A stretch of DNA of 47,050 nucleotides from Pyrinomonadaceae bacterium MAG19_C2-C3 (GCA_024330265.1 JANDLT010000039.1:1-47050); one strand, 5' to 3'. Shown: positions 24,642 to 35,403, counted from the stretch's first letter. The notes: generated by a model not told the origin, from the sequence alone. Made by a program: numbers and translations.

Positions 24642-27600
24642 TCACTTCTCTGCCGGGCGCGTGCCGAACGCGCGGCGTCGCTTCGCCTGCGCGCTGAAGT
24701 CCGCCGTGCCTTGTTGCGTGTTGCCTCCGGTCGTCACCGTCCGGCTTGACGGCGTGAAGACGTAGCCCGCCTTTGTCGCACGCAAGCTGAACGCCTCGCC
24801 GCCCGGTAAGTCCGTAAAGCCAAACCTTCCCGCGCGGTCGCTCAACACGCTGCGCGTAACCGAACCAGAAAGCGTGACGCGCACACCCGCGATGCCTCTG
24901 CCGCGCCCGTCGCTTATCACACCTCCGACGCTTGCCGCCTCCGCTGTGGGGCTGATAATCGAAACCGTCCCGTCATCATAAGTTACGTCAGTGATGCGCC
25001 CCGCATTGGCGTCCGACACACTGCGCCGCGTCGGTACGTCGCCGAAGGTCACGGGCGTCACGCCCGATTGCGCGTTCTGCGGAATCGTGAACCGCACTAT
25101 CACCAACTGCTGCGTCCCGGCGGCAAACGTCTCGTCCACCGGCAAGTCGAGCAGGATGCCAAGCTGTCCCGCGTTGTCAGGATTTTGTCCCAACGATGGC
25201 GGACTGTTTGTTTGCGACGAGCGTGCCGAACCCAGTCGCGCCACCGGATTGGTCAAGCGTGTTTGGTCGAAGTTTAGAGAAAAGCTTAGAGCGTTCTCAT
25301 TACCTCGCGCGTCAAGTTGGACTTCGACATCAACCGTGGTCGCCGTGTTCGGGTTGGAACTCGTCGTGGTGTCAACTACGCGCACGACGCGCGGAGTCGG
25401 CGTTGGCGACGGCGACCCTTGCGGTGTTGCGAACGAACCGCTTGATTTATTCGGCAACGCATCTTGCATCATCGTTTGAGTTTGACCGCCCGTCGGTCCG
25501 CCCGCCGGAACGGGCGCGCCGTCGCGCCCCAGTGCGTAGCGACGGGCTTGGGCGACATCCAACGAATCCACAACGTTATCACCGAGCGTCTCACGCGGTG
25601 CGGAATCGGCGCGTTGAAATGAATTCGACATCGCCAAATCCGACGTATCGCGCCCCAGCGCATAGCGTCGCATCTGCGCCGCGTCAATCGAGTCAACTAC
25701 GCCGTCTCCCATCGGGCGCGGTGCGGCGACATCCGCCTCGAACCCTAAATCTACCGTCGGGCAGGCATCCAGATTATTGATGACGAGGTTGTCTATAAAC
25801 CACCCGTCACCGCCCGAAGTCGCCGCATCCGATGTCATGCGGAAGCGAATAAAGACGGGCAGATTGTTCGGGTTGTTTCTGCCGCCGGGCGCGAAGTCTT
25901 GTAGCGAGACGCGAACGTGTTGCAAGCCCTGCGTGCCTGTGTAAGCGCGGCGACCTTGCAAGGGTGAAAGGACGACGGGTTCGGCAAGCGTACCGTCAAG
26001 TTCATCGTTATAGCCGCCTTCGACGATATAGCGTCCGAGGTCGAAAACGGTCGTGTTGTTCGGTGTCGTGGCATTGCCGCCAAACGTCGCGTCACCGAGC
26101 GCGAGTTCGAGAACGCCGCCGTCAAACGTCGCTTCGGTTGAAAAGCGATGGTCAAAATCCATCACCGAATTGGCGGTTAAGTTGTTGAACATACCGATAG
26201 TCGTCGAGAAGTCGGACGGCATTCCGTCAGCCCCTGCGTCGGCACTCGGAGCAAACATCGCGGACGAAGTGACGCCATTGGTAAGTTCTACGTTCGGCAC
26301 ACGTTGGAAAGCGATCAGGGCTTGGTTCGGAGTCGCGGATTCGGTTAGAGCGGGTGTAAAGCGCGCGTTTGCCGAAGGTGATTCAAAGGTTTCGAGGGCG
26401 AACGGCGGCGCGTTCGTCACATTCGGCGAACCCGGAGCATTAAATTTCGCGGTGGTGTTGCCCGTATTATCGGTGTCGAGTTTATTGCCGCCGTTTATGT
26501 CGCGGGCTTGCACGATGTAGTAATAAACTTTGTTGCGTGTCAGCCCGGTATCGGTGAAGGAAAGACCGCGCACGCCCTGTGCGATGCGGTTTGATACCGA
26601 TGGAGTGAAGAACGGAGCGAGCGTCGAGTCATTAACATTTGTGCCGAGACGCGAACCGTCCCGCGCCGTCTCGCTCCGATAAACGTCGTACACGATGTCG
26701 GGCGACGGGTTCGCGGAAATCGCCGGATTCCAACTCACGGTAAGCCTATCGCATGACTGCGAATCGGAAACTTGGTCAACACCTGTGAAGACGGGTGCGG
26801 GAACAATCGCCGTGCCGACGGTGAGCGTGATGCTTCGCGTGACGGCAGTGGAGACGCAAGTTGAATCAACCGTGCGCGAAGCACGCACTTGATAGTAGAA
26901 CGGTGTGCCGAGCGGCAAACCCCGCCCGCTGTCGTTGTCTTGGAAAACGGTTTGCGAAGCCGGGATTTCCGCAACAGTCGCAAAGCCCGAATCCGGCGAG
27001 GTCGAGCGCGAGATGATGTATTCAGCCGCGCCTTGCGACGGTGTAATCGTGACGGTCACGGTGTTGTCAATCATGTTCGTCAAAGCGAAATTCGGAGCGG
27101 CGAGAGGTCCGTCGTTTTCACATTGCGTGACTCCGGCGGGAACCATAAAGTCTTCGACGATGACGGGCGCGGATTGCGAACCCTGGTCGGTGGATGACGA
27201 TTGGGCGAGCAAGCCTACGCCGTGGCTGGCAAACGCGCGCCAGATAATCGCCTGATTTTCGCCGCCCGTCAGTTCACGGTCGGCAAGGAGAATGCCGTCG
27301 CGTGAATCTACGAATGACGGATTCAAAACCGAAAGCTGCATCCCGCGCAAGACGAGCGTGTCGGAAAGCCGCGCACCCGTGCGAACGGCGGTCGCCAGCG
27401 CACCCGTGCGGTTGCCGCGTGAACCTATTTCCTGCGCGACGAGGTTGGGACGCACAAGGTGTTCATCGGCTTTAATCGTCGGAGATTGCGGACTCGCCGG
27501 ATTGAACTCGCCCGGAAAGCCCGTCGGCGGCGCGCCGAGACCGCCGACGCTCGTTGGAGCCGTGGTTGTGGTATTAAAACTCGTGCGGTAATCAATCGGG

Positions 27601-30380
27601 TGATTAGCATCAACCGATTGCACTTGGCGCGTACCTATGAACAATGTTCTGCCCGCACCGAAGCGGCGCGTACCGTCGAAGAAGATGCCGGAAGGTTGTT
27701 TGACGATAAGCAGTTCGCGCATATCCCAGAGCGTCGCGCTCCAGACTTCGCCCGTGCGGTGGACGGCAAAGGGCATACCCGTTCCCGTGTCCTGGTCGGG
27801 TGTCGCTCTCGCCACCGCGTCATATGCGCCGTCACGACGGTCGAGACTGCGCTGGTCTATCGAGCCATAAGACCAACGGAAGTTCGTCGAAGGCAAGCGG
27901 CGGATGCCGACATCAAACTCACCCGTGACGTATTCGCCCGTCGCGTCGTCGTCCGACATCGAGTTGGCGACGTAATCGCTCCAGCCTTCCCCCTGTCCAC
28001 CCGCTTCGCCGACGAGGGCGAGACCCAAGCCGCCGGAATCGCCTTTGGCGACGGCGCGATTGGAAACTCCGTGATGAAATTCGTGGGCGATAACGTCGAA
28101 GTCGAAGTCGCCGTCAGAACGACGGAACACGGGTTCGGTGAACAGGAACATTTGCATACGCGGCGTGCCGCCATCGGCGGGCGTGCCGAAGTTGGCGTTG
28201 TTCGTGCCTGAACCGTCTTGGACTTGCGCGCTGACGGCATCTTTGCCCGCCCCGCCTTTGCCGAAGTTGTCCTGTTGAAAGTTGAACAGATTTTCGGTGA
28301 ACCCGATGCTGTACATATAGTCGTGCATCAGGTTGTTGAAGTAGAACAGCGAAACCGTGCCGGAGAAAATATCGTCGTTCGCGGTTTGCGGATACATCGT
28401 CGCGCAGGGCGTGCCGGTGGTACAGGCTTGCCCGTCGGGGTCAGCCGGAGTAATCGTGCCGGGAATAAACGAGAACGGGTCTTGCCCGCCGTACTCGTAA
28501 TTGTTTTTGAAGATGAAATGGTCGGCGGTGAAGTCGCGCGAGGCATTGAAGCCGCGTATGCCGCTCGTCGCTTCGTTGTCATTTTCGCGGTCGTCGGCGA
28601 CAAGCACGTTGTTGCCTTCGGTGTAGTTCGATTGAAAGACGCGAGAGAGAATGCGCCCGTCAGCAAGCGTGATTGGACTTGCCAAATTCGTCAGCGTGGC
28701 GGAGAACGGCTGGCTCTTGTCGCCGCTTGGTGAGTTGACGGGCAGATTACGATTCATGGCTTCTTGCGCCATCGTGTAATTAAAGCCGCGCGTCGGGGCG
28801 CGATTGTTATCGGCGGCGGCAATTTCCGCTCCGTTGGTATCGGTCGGAAGGTAGAACCAGCCGAACGGCGAAAACTGATTCGGATTCTGCGCGTCAGGGA
28901 AACCGCGTCCAAGCGCACCGAACGGCGTCACATAGACGAGCGCGTTTTCGGCGCGTCCATTCACCAGACTAAATTTGAAACCGCGCCCGTTGTTGCGGTC
29001 GGTCGTATTTTCAGCGGCGTAAGTCGGCGGCACGCCGCGCGCGGGCGAGCGTCCGAAACCCTGTGACGGAGTGACCGGAGTCGAAGCGGTGCGGCGTCCT
29101 GAAAGCGAGGTCGGAAGCGAATCAACGACTTGACCGCGCGCAGTGTTCGCGGTGTTGTTGCCTTCCACGAAGTCTTGCAAATCGGGACGCAAAGACGATT
29201 TGCGTCCGATGCCTAAACCGCCGCCGGTTTCGCCTTGCGTCACAACATCCGCGCCCGTGGCGGTGCGTGCGCGGCGCAACGTCTGGTCGCGGTCGAGGTG
29301 TGCCGCCGTCAAACTGATGCGGCGCAGTACCGCTCCGCTCTCGGCATCCACGATATTTTCCCACATGATGCCGCTATATTGCGGCGTCGTGAGCGTGAAT
29401 TTGTACGCGGAACGGGCGACTGCGCCAAGCGGGAACACGGTGCGCGTGACGGTGATGTCATCGGTAAATTTTCCGCCGCTCGTGAAGTTCTCTCCGGTGT
29501 AAAACTGCGGCGCGAGTTCGCCGTAAGTGGCGAGAACCTGCTTTGTACCGGCGGCTGTCGGAGTAAAATTCAAAACTCCGAGCGCGGTCGCGGCGGCACT
29601 CACGGCTTGCGCCGGACTCAACGCGAACGAGTTATTAACGGTAATTTGCGGGAAGCTTTCGCCGCCGACGTTGATGATTTGTCCGGCGCGGTTGACGTTG
29701 ATTAAAACTTCGCCGTGATAAACGGGAAGGTTGTTCTTCACCTGCTCGAACAGCAAAATCGTCGTACCGATGTCCGCGATTGTGGCGCGACTCTTGAGCC
29801 GCAAAGATTGCACATCCGTTTCGTTGAAATTAAAAATCGCGCGGTTGGACAAGATGAAACCGCGCGCAATCTGTTCCGCGTCGGCGGAACTCGGCGGACT
29901 CAAGTACGCGGCATAACTGAAGACGTGGCGCGGCGTCGCGGTCAAGCCGTTGTATCTAATTGAAGCGTGCGCGTAATTCTAAGTCGCTTTTTCTCAGTAT
30001 TTTAGCTGTTTCCAATGTGCGCTCGAAAAATGTCCCATGAGCCTAGCTTCGAGGAACGCGAAAAGCCCCTGAAAGCTGGAGATTTTGGCGAAATGAATTA
30101 CGCGCACGCTTCATCTAATTTGCAATTCGCTGCCGCCGATGCGTGAACGCAAAGCATTGAGCGCGGCTACTTGCGTGGCGGTCGGTTGGCGAAGCGACAA
30201 ACCTTGCGGCACGCCGTACACGCCGCGCACGTCAAATTCGATTGGAAAAGTTCCGGGCAGCGTGACGGCTTGCGCGGCTACGGGTGACACCATCGCGGAG
30301 GATAAAACAAGTGAACACACGAGCGCGCACGTCACGAGGACGCGCGTCATCTCAAGGCGAGATCCCTTATATGACTTCAT
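24642..30380 (-). pseudogene. Secreted M36 (fungalysin) metalloprotease with dockerin and cohesin modules, interrupted by a small element
   Basis: Two frames are parts of one gene. The N-terminal part (30380 to 30111) starts MKSYKGSRLEMTR after AAAGGT, has a signal peptide (VLVTCALVCSLVLSSAMVSPVAA) and ends SELQIR followed by TGA inside the insertion. The C-terminal part (29980 down to 24642) has no usable ATG before LTATPRHVFSYAAYL. Removing 29954-30112 joins them in frame as SELQIRYNGLTATPRH, a protein of 1859 residues. Domains in order: FTP/PepSY propeptide, M36 catalytic domain with the zinc motif HEFHH (28071-28085), fibronectin-like region, a DUF-like beta domain, two dockerin-type calcium repeats (GDGVVDSIDAAQMRRYALG, GDNVVDSLDVAQARRYALG), a cohesin-like beta domain, and a carboxypeptidase-regulatory-like domain. 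In this sequence it is likely non-functional as a secreted enzyme. Confidence 0.9.
29962..30112. mobile_element. 151-bp MITE-like insertion with 8-bp target duplication in the M36 gene
   Basis: Perfect 18-bp terminal inverted repeats: GAAGCGTGCGCGTAATTC at 29962-29979 and its reverse complement at 30095-30112. The 8-mer ATCTAATT flanks both sides (29954-29961 and 30113-30120). The interior (about 115 bp) has no coding capacity and no resemblance to the other repeats here. Element plus one duplication is 159 bp, a multiple of three, but a TGA stop forms at the junction and a TAG lies near the other end, so the host frame is closed. Families that make 8-bp duplications are several, so the mobilising transposase is not assigned. 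Confidence 0.9.
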
Positions 30381-30543
30381 ACGATTACCTTTACTTTCGA
30401 CCGGCGGTTGAAATTCAGAAGCGGCTATTTTTGTGATGAGACAACAATACCGCGCGAAGGTTGAGAAATACTTGAGCCGTCTTGGATGTGTGCGATAGCT
30501 CCTAAAGATAACGTCGGTTCGACATAAGAAGAACGGGTAAGAC

Positions 30544-30632
30544 TTATCCACGAATCACGCGGGCGGCACGAAACAAAACCGGATTTCTTCAATGTTTTTA
30601 TTCGTGATGATTCGTGTATTTCGTGGGTAAAA
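30544..30632. repeat. Dispersed imperfect palindrome, copy 4
   Basis: CTTATCCACGAATCACGCGG on the left is mirrored by ATTCGTGTATTTCGTGGGTAAAA on the right, with the CCGGATTTCTTCAATGTTTTTA core. Its flanks (TTCGACATAAGAAG before, CGTCTTACATCGCGC after) are themselves roughly inverted, so the full unit may span about 30510-30660. In the 452-base gap 30381-30832 the only other thing seen is a short AAGCAT/ATGCTT hairpin at 30779-30793 just past the stop of the membrane protein gene. Confidence 0.88.
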
Positions 30633-30832
30633 TCCCCTTCGTCTTACATCGCGCCTCGCGTTACCTTAACTTAGCGGCATTTATTAAGAGACGCTCTCGC
30701 GGCGTGCAGAAACGCGGATGCGAGGGCAACTTGTTAATTTGTGTTGCCGGATATTACATCGGGACGTGAGATGAGACAAGCATTTTATGCTTGAATTGAA
30801 AGCCCGACGGCGTGCGGCGCGGTGACTTCTTG

Positions 30833-32398
30833 TTACGGTGTGCGGCGACGATAAAGCACAAGCTCGACGCCGGGTCGCAAAGTATAAGTTCCGTACTCTT
30901 GATAAGAATCGTTTAATAGCGCACCGGCTTCGCGTTTTTGGTCGGCGGAAGTTATCAACAGTTGTTCGGTCGCGGCGGCGGGTGAGCGCGGCGGATATTG
31001 AATGAGTTTGTATTCGCGGAAGTACCACGGCAGCGACCAGTATTCGGGAGCGGCGATACTGATGCTCGTCACCGTGTCGCGGTAGATGTCATCGGCAGTC
31101 GAATTTGCCGACGATTTAGCGGCGCGGTTCTCGGCGGCGAGGCGTTCGATGTCGGCAATCAAACGCAAAACATCGCGTCGCGTGTGGGCATAAACGTAAG
31201 GATAGCGGTCATCGTCGTAGGCTTTGAAATTCAGGATGTATGATTGATAAGCACCGATGAGGGCGGCGATGAGAAGCAAGGCAAGAGCCGGAACGTGTGA
31301 AGCGAAACGCGCATGTCCCGACACCATTAACCGCTCAAGCCCGTAGCCCGCGATAATCGCAAAGGCGGGTAAAAAGTTGAGCGCGAGCCACGGTGTTTTG
31401 TACGGGATAAGCGAATATGCCGCGACGATGCCGCCTGCCCACAGCGCGGCGAACATGGCGAAGCGATTGCGATTCGACCACAACGCGAAACACACGCCCA
31501 CGCCCGCGAGCGTCATCAGTGCCGCTTCTTCCTGCGCGAACCATTTGAGGTAAGTCCAGAACGGGTAACGATGAAAGTCGCTCGTTCCGGTGCGCGTCCA
31601 AATCTTGAACGTCGAAACGGCGTCGGTGATGCCCTGCGGGTTGGTGAAAAACGATGAATACAAAAGCACGTTGATAATAGCGAAAATCAACACGGCACCC
31701 GCGCCGAGCATGATGATATAGAGCGCGCCGTCCTGCTTGTCTCTCCACCTATTCGCAAAGTTACCCGTCAAGCGTCCACGTGATTTTCCGCCCGTGTAAA
31801 AGTGCGCGAGCGCGACGGCAATCATCAACACGCCAACCGATATGAACGCCGTTTCTTTCGTCGCAAACAACAACGCCGCCGCGACCGCCACGCCGAACAA
31901 ATCACCGACGCGACGGTCGTCGTAATACCGCAACGCGCAGACGACGATGGCGATGGTGAAGAACACGAACAGCGATTCGTGTATGAAATAACGCGAGTAG
32001 TAAATCGCGCCGGGCGACACCGCGAGCAGAAGCGCGGCGGCAAGCGCACCGAAGTCGCCTATGCGCCGCCGGAGCGCAAACAGCAACGCGACCGAACCCA
32101 AGCCCGCTACCGCCGTTAAACCGCGCACCGCGTATTCATTCAAACCGATGATGTTCGTGAACGGCAACGCCAGATAATAGAGCGTCGGACCGTGATAATT
32201 CGCCGGGTCATAACGGTAAGTCCCAAGCCGAATCAGGTTCGTTAAGAAGAACCCGTTGACTCCTTCGTCATGGTGCATCGGCTTTAAGTCAAGCGCGTAA
32301 AAACGAAACGCGGCGGCGATTATCAACACCGCGAGACACGCCCACCGCCACCACGCTTCCGGCATGACAAATCGCGCCGTCAATTCTTCATCGCGCAT
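30833..32398 (-). CDS. TIGR03663 (Agl23-like) multi-pass membrane protein, probable GT-C glycosyltransferase
   Basis: About 521 residues from the ATG at 32398; the frame opens 37 codons earlier at TTG inside the end of the upstream gene. It has roughly ten membrane helices. The first extracytoplasmic loop carries FYALDLKPMHHDEGVNGFFL, the acidic/histidine motif typical of the TIGR03663 family and of lipid-phosphate-sugar-dependent GT-C enzymes, followed by YDPANYHGPTLYYLALPF. A soluble C-terminal part of about 100 residues ends in a beta-rich region. Known relatives are associated with flippases or protein glycosylation. It likely uses a lipid-linked sugar at the periplasmic face; the acceptor is unknown. 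It is transcribed with the upstream membrane protein. Confidence 0.8.
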   Translation of the reverse strand: MRDEELTARFVMPEAWWRWACLAVLIIAAAFRFYALDLKPMHHDEGVNGFFLTNLIRLGTYRYDPANYHGPTLYYLALPFTNIIGLNEYAVRGLTAVAGLGSVALLFALRRRIGDFGALAAALLLAVSPGAIYYSRYFIHESLFVFFTIAIVVCALRYYDDRRVGDLFGVAVAAALLFATKETAFISVGVLMIAVALAHFYTGGKSRGRLTGNFANRWRDKQDGALYIIMLGAGAVLIFAIINVLLYSSFFTNPQGITDAVSTFKIWTRTGTSDFHRYPFWTYLKWFAQEEAALMTLAGVGVCFALWSNRNRFAMFAALWAGGIVAAYSLIPYKTPWLALNFLPAFAIIAGYGLERLMVSGHARFASHVPALALLLIAALIGAYQSYILNFKAYDDDRYPYVYAHTRRDVLRLIADIERLAAENRAAKSSANSTADDIYRDTVTSISIAAPEYWSLPWYFREYKLIQYPPRSPAAATEQLLITSADQKREAGALLNDSYQEYGTYTLRPGVELVLYRRRTP

Positions 32399-32474
32399 GT
32401 TCACTTCGCTTCGCGGTTGATTGCGTGTGCCGTTTGAGGGGCGTTCGCGTTGCGCCTTGTGGCGGTTCGCAGAC

Positions 32475-34739
32475 TTACGGTTTGACTTCGTAGAGGCGGT
32501 AGTCACCAACTTCTCCCACTAATTTGTAATCATTAAACAAGGTGTCATCAACCGTCATCGCGGCGCGTTCGTCCGCACCGACGGCAATGTAATTCACGTC
32601 ATACTTCGCAATCAACGCCCGACGGTCAGGAGCGTTTGCGTAAATCCGTTTAATCTCATTTTCACGATTGATGTAATCCAAGCCGTGCGTCCACAGGTGA
32701 CCGGGATAACCGACGAGTGTGCGCCTGCCCGTCAAGTAAGTCGGGTGATTATAAGTCGGAGCGTGAAGGATGAGCGACTGCGCGGCGGTTTGCGCTTCGA
32801 TGACGCGCGCAAAGCTTCGGGCTTCCGCCGTGAAAACTTGTTGCGGCATCGCGCCCGACACCGCGCGCCACACGTCGAGCGTTCCGGCGAAAGTCAACAC
32901 GATGAACACCGCGACGACTGCGACACGCGAGGCGAGGCGCACCATGCCCGTCGCGTCACCCGCGCGTTCCCAAGCCTTCACTATCAGCAACGCGACCAGC
33001 GGCACACTGACCACATACCAGCAGAAAATCATCTTGATGTTGTCCCACACCCACGGCGACAGTTTTAATAAGTTGGTGGCGATGAACAACAATCCGAACG
33101 GCACATAAAACAACACCGCTTGACTTGAAACGAACCGGCTTGAAGCGAACCAATCATTGCTTTCATCTTGCGCGTTCCCTTTGCCGAAGTTTTTCACCGC
33201 GAAGACAAGCGCGATTATCAACAATGGAAGAAACAATCCGGCGTTGATAAACCAGAACACAAAAACATTCGTCGTCCGGCTGTCCCACCCCACGTGCCAC
33301 GCGATAAAGTCCGAAGTATTGACCGCGCTTCCGCTCATCGCCCACACAAGTTGCGGCGACGCGAGCATCAATGCCGGGACGAAATAAATCGCCCACTGCC
33401 GCCACACCGGAAACAACACCGCGAGACACGCCGCCGCACCCATCACGACGAGAAAGCAGTGCGCGTGAATTAGCGGCAGCATCGCCGTCATCACACCCGC
33501 CGCCAACATCCTTCGCGTGTCAGGCGACCATCGCCACGCCGCATCATCAACCGTATCAACTCTGCCCGCACCTTTCGAGCGTGAATCTTTTAATTCCACG
33601 TCTTTCCCATGCGTCTTATATGTCCGGCGTTGTTTATTACGGTGGCTTCTCTTTACCTCATGTTCTGTCCTATTCGTACTTGAAACTTTGTCCGGCTCTG
33701 CGATATTTAATTTCAAATGTGAACTGTTCAATCTCAAATCTACATCGTTCCGACTATCACGTACCACACGCCACCACAAAGTCACGATAATCAGAAACAG
33801 AGGCATCCCAAGCAACAAACTTCGCTGCGGCACAAGCAACACGACAAGGGCGTTGCCCCAACGAAACTGCGACCCGGTAATCGTATAGTGATGCGGCAAG
33901 TCGCCGAGCAACGTGAACAAGTTCGACAACCCACCCGCGTATAACTCACGGAAGAACATCGCCCATCCAAGCCCGCCGCTTAACAGCACCAACAGGACGC
34001 TGACCAGTCCGACGCCGCGATGTTGTTCTTTATCAAATCCGGTTTTATCAAATTTACTTCGGACAAACTCCGCGCCCCATGTCGAAAGCAACACGACAAA
34101 CGCCAACATCAACGCGAAGTTTTCTATCAATAAAGCATCGCCCATCGTCGCCCCCGCGCGCACGAACATCGCGGCGACGAAATCCACCAGAAACGGATAC
34201 GTCAAAGGTACGCCCGCGAACTCCGTATGCTGCGGCGGAAAGTTATCGCCTTTCGCAAAGCCGTTGATGATGCTGACATGAAACGGCATGTCGCCCAAGT
34301 TCGTTTCAAAGCCGGTATAGATTCCGCTCGTCCGCTCGTAATAAACATTGAGACACACGAGAAACAAAACAAACACCACCACGCACCACACGGCGCGATG
34401 CACGAAGTTTCGCCACCCGCCGCCGTTGCTGTTTGACCCGCACATAATTCGCGCATCACGTCGCATGTAAGTTTTAAGTCGCGGGCAGACAATCAACATG
34501 AGTGTCGCGGGCGTGACGACCAGCGCGGCGGTGATACTTATCGCCAACCACGTCATGCCAATCATCGAAGCGACGATGAAACCCGCGAGTGCGAACCACG
34601 CCATGCCCGTCGCACATCCGGCGGCGAGTCGCCAGACGACGACAGCGCGCGTCGTCTCATCATTCGTGTCGTCGTAAAAGTAAGTGAATACCGCGCCGCT
34701 CATCACGGCGAGTAGAATCAGGACAAGGGAAGCAAGCAT
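32475..34739 (-). CDS. Large multi-pass membrane protein, probable glycan-assembly enzyme
   Basis: A 754-residue protein with about 12-13 hydrophobic helices. The loop after the fourth helix contains YTGFETNLGDMPFHVSIING and then GVPLTYPFLVDF, a layout like the first catalytic loop of GT-C glycosyltransferases. The C-terminal soluble part has RRTLVGYPGHLWTHG, a motif common in membrane proteins of polysaccharide assembly, and ends LVGEVGDYRLYEVKP. A hydrophilic loop of about 70 residues (about 330-395: RLNSSHLKLNIAEPDK, RSHRNKQRRTYKTHGK) is encoded by unusually AT-rich DNA (about 33555-33750) and looks inserted. Adjacent to a TIGR03663 protein, with which it may form one system. The enzyme activity is inference. 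Confidence 0.7.
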   Translation of the reverse strand: MLASLVLILLAVMSGAVFTYFYDDTNDETTRAVVVWRLAAGCATGMAWFALAGFIVASMIGMTWLAISITAALVVTPATLMLIVCPRLKTYMRRDARIMCGSNSNGGGWRNFVHRAVWCVVVFVLFLVCLNVYYERTSGIYTGFETNLGDMPFHVSIINGFAKGDNFPPQHTEFAGVPLTYPFLVDFVAAMFVRAGATMGDALLIENFALMLAFVVLLSTWGAEFVRSKFDKTGFDKEQHRGVGLVSVLLVLLSGGLGWAMFFRELYAGGLSNLFTLLGDLPHHYTITGSQFRWGNALVVLLVPQRSLLLGMPLFLIIVTLWWRVVRDSRNDVDLRLNSSHLKLNIAEPDKVSSTNRTEHEVKRSHRNKQRRTYKTHGKDVELKDSRSKGAGRVDTVDDAAWRWSPDTRRMLAAGVMTAMLPLIHAHCFLVVMGAAACLAVLFPVWRQWAIYFVPALMLASPQLVWAMSGSAVNTSDFIAWHVGWDSRTTNVFVFWFINAGLFLPLLIIALVFAVKNFGKGNAQDESNDWFASSRFVSSQAVLFYVPFGLLFIATNLLKLSPWVWDNIKMIFCWYVVSVPLVALLIVKAWERAGDATGMVRLASRVAVVAVFIVLTFAGTLDVWRAVSGAMPQQVFTAEARSFARVIEAQTAAQSLILHAPTYNHPTYLTGRRTLVGYPGHLWTHGLDYINRENEIKRIYANAPDRRALIAKYDVNYIAVGADERAAMTVDDTLFNDYKLVGEVGDYRLYEVKP

Positions 34740-34816
34740 GAAGGGATTTCAGATTTTGGATTTCGGATATGTGATTCCTGAGTGTGCGATGCGCGGCACT
34801 TAGGGCGAACAGAACA

Positions 34817-35125
34817 TCAAAGAGAATCAAGGAATCTTTCAAATATACTTTCTATGTCACGCGCGCCATGCAACACCCGCAGGATTTCAATTCCGTCCTC
34901 AAAAGGTTGATAGAAGATGATGTAATCTTTCACAGCGAAGCTGCGTAAATTAACAAGTAAATTATGCTGCTCCCGCCCCATCTGAGGATAGTCGCGCAAG
35001 ACGGCGAACCTACCTGTTATTTCTTTGATGAACTTACTCGCCGCTTCCGTGTTGCGTTCGGCTATGTATGCCCAAATCTCTTTCAAATCTTCTTCGGCGG
35101 CATCGGCGACTTTGACGATAGGCAT
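34817..35125 (-). CDS. parE: ParE/RelE-superfamily toxin
   Basis: A 102-residue protein with the ParE layout: an N-terminal helix pair (DAAEEDLKEIWAYIAERN, KFIKEITGRFAVLRDYPQMG) and C-terminal strands (LRSFAVKDYIIFYQPFEDG, IEILRVLHGARDIESIF). RVLHGARD is the typical closing motif. ParE toxins usually block DNA gyrase, while RelE relatives cleave mRNA; sequence alone favours ParE. The ATG at 35125 overlaps the antitoxin stop as TGATG; a GTG one codon earlier is possible. It follows the antitoxin gene in one operon. Confidence 0.88.
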   Translation of the reverse strand: MPIVKVADAAEEDLKEIWAYIAERNTEAASKFIKEITGRFAVLRDYPQMGREQHNLLVNLRSFAVKDYIIFYQPFEDGIEILRVLHGARDIESIFERFLDSL

Positions 35126-35403
35126 CACTGTTTCCCGGAAGCATCTCGTCTTTCTTGCCCTTGCCTAATAATCTCGTCGGAGAAGGCTTCAAGTTCAGCA
35201 TCCGATGTACATGAGGTAAATCGCCCCTGTCGAATATCTTCAACGCCCCGCATGATTTCCCGGCGCAACACTTCTATTCCTTCTTCTTTAGCTTTTAGCA
35301 AGCGCAAACTTTCCATAACGACTTCATCGGCAGACTTATATTCCCCGTCTCTGACCTTTGCATTTATCAGTTCTTCCAGTTCATTAGTCAAAGTTATGGT
35401 CAT
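35125..35403 (-). CDS. parD: ParD-family antitoxin
   Basis: A 92-residue protein. The N-terminus (MTITLTNELEELINAKVRDG) with the following SADEVVMESLRLL is the ribbon-helix-helix pattern of ParD antitoxins, which bind their own promoter. The C-terminal half (about 50-92) is charged and should bind and neutralise the toxin encoded directly downstream. One-base overlap with the toxin start ensures coupled translation. Autorepression is expected from the family; no operator was identified in the 150 bases upstream. Confidence 0.85.
   Translation of the reverse strand: MTITLTNELEELINAKVRDGEYKSADEVVMESLRLLKAKEEGIEVLRREIMRGVEDIRQGRFTSCTSDAELEAFSDEIIRQGQERRDASGKQ

Noticed and set aside
30111..30551. 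An independent 146-residue secreted protein
   Set aside because: Its signal peptide and following sequence continue into the M36 protease once the inserted element is removed, and the first 57 codons lie before the better start with AAAGGT. It is the N-terminal piece of the interrupted gene.
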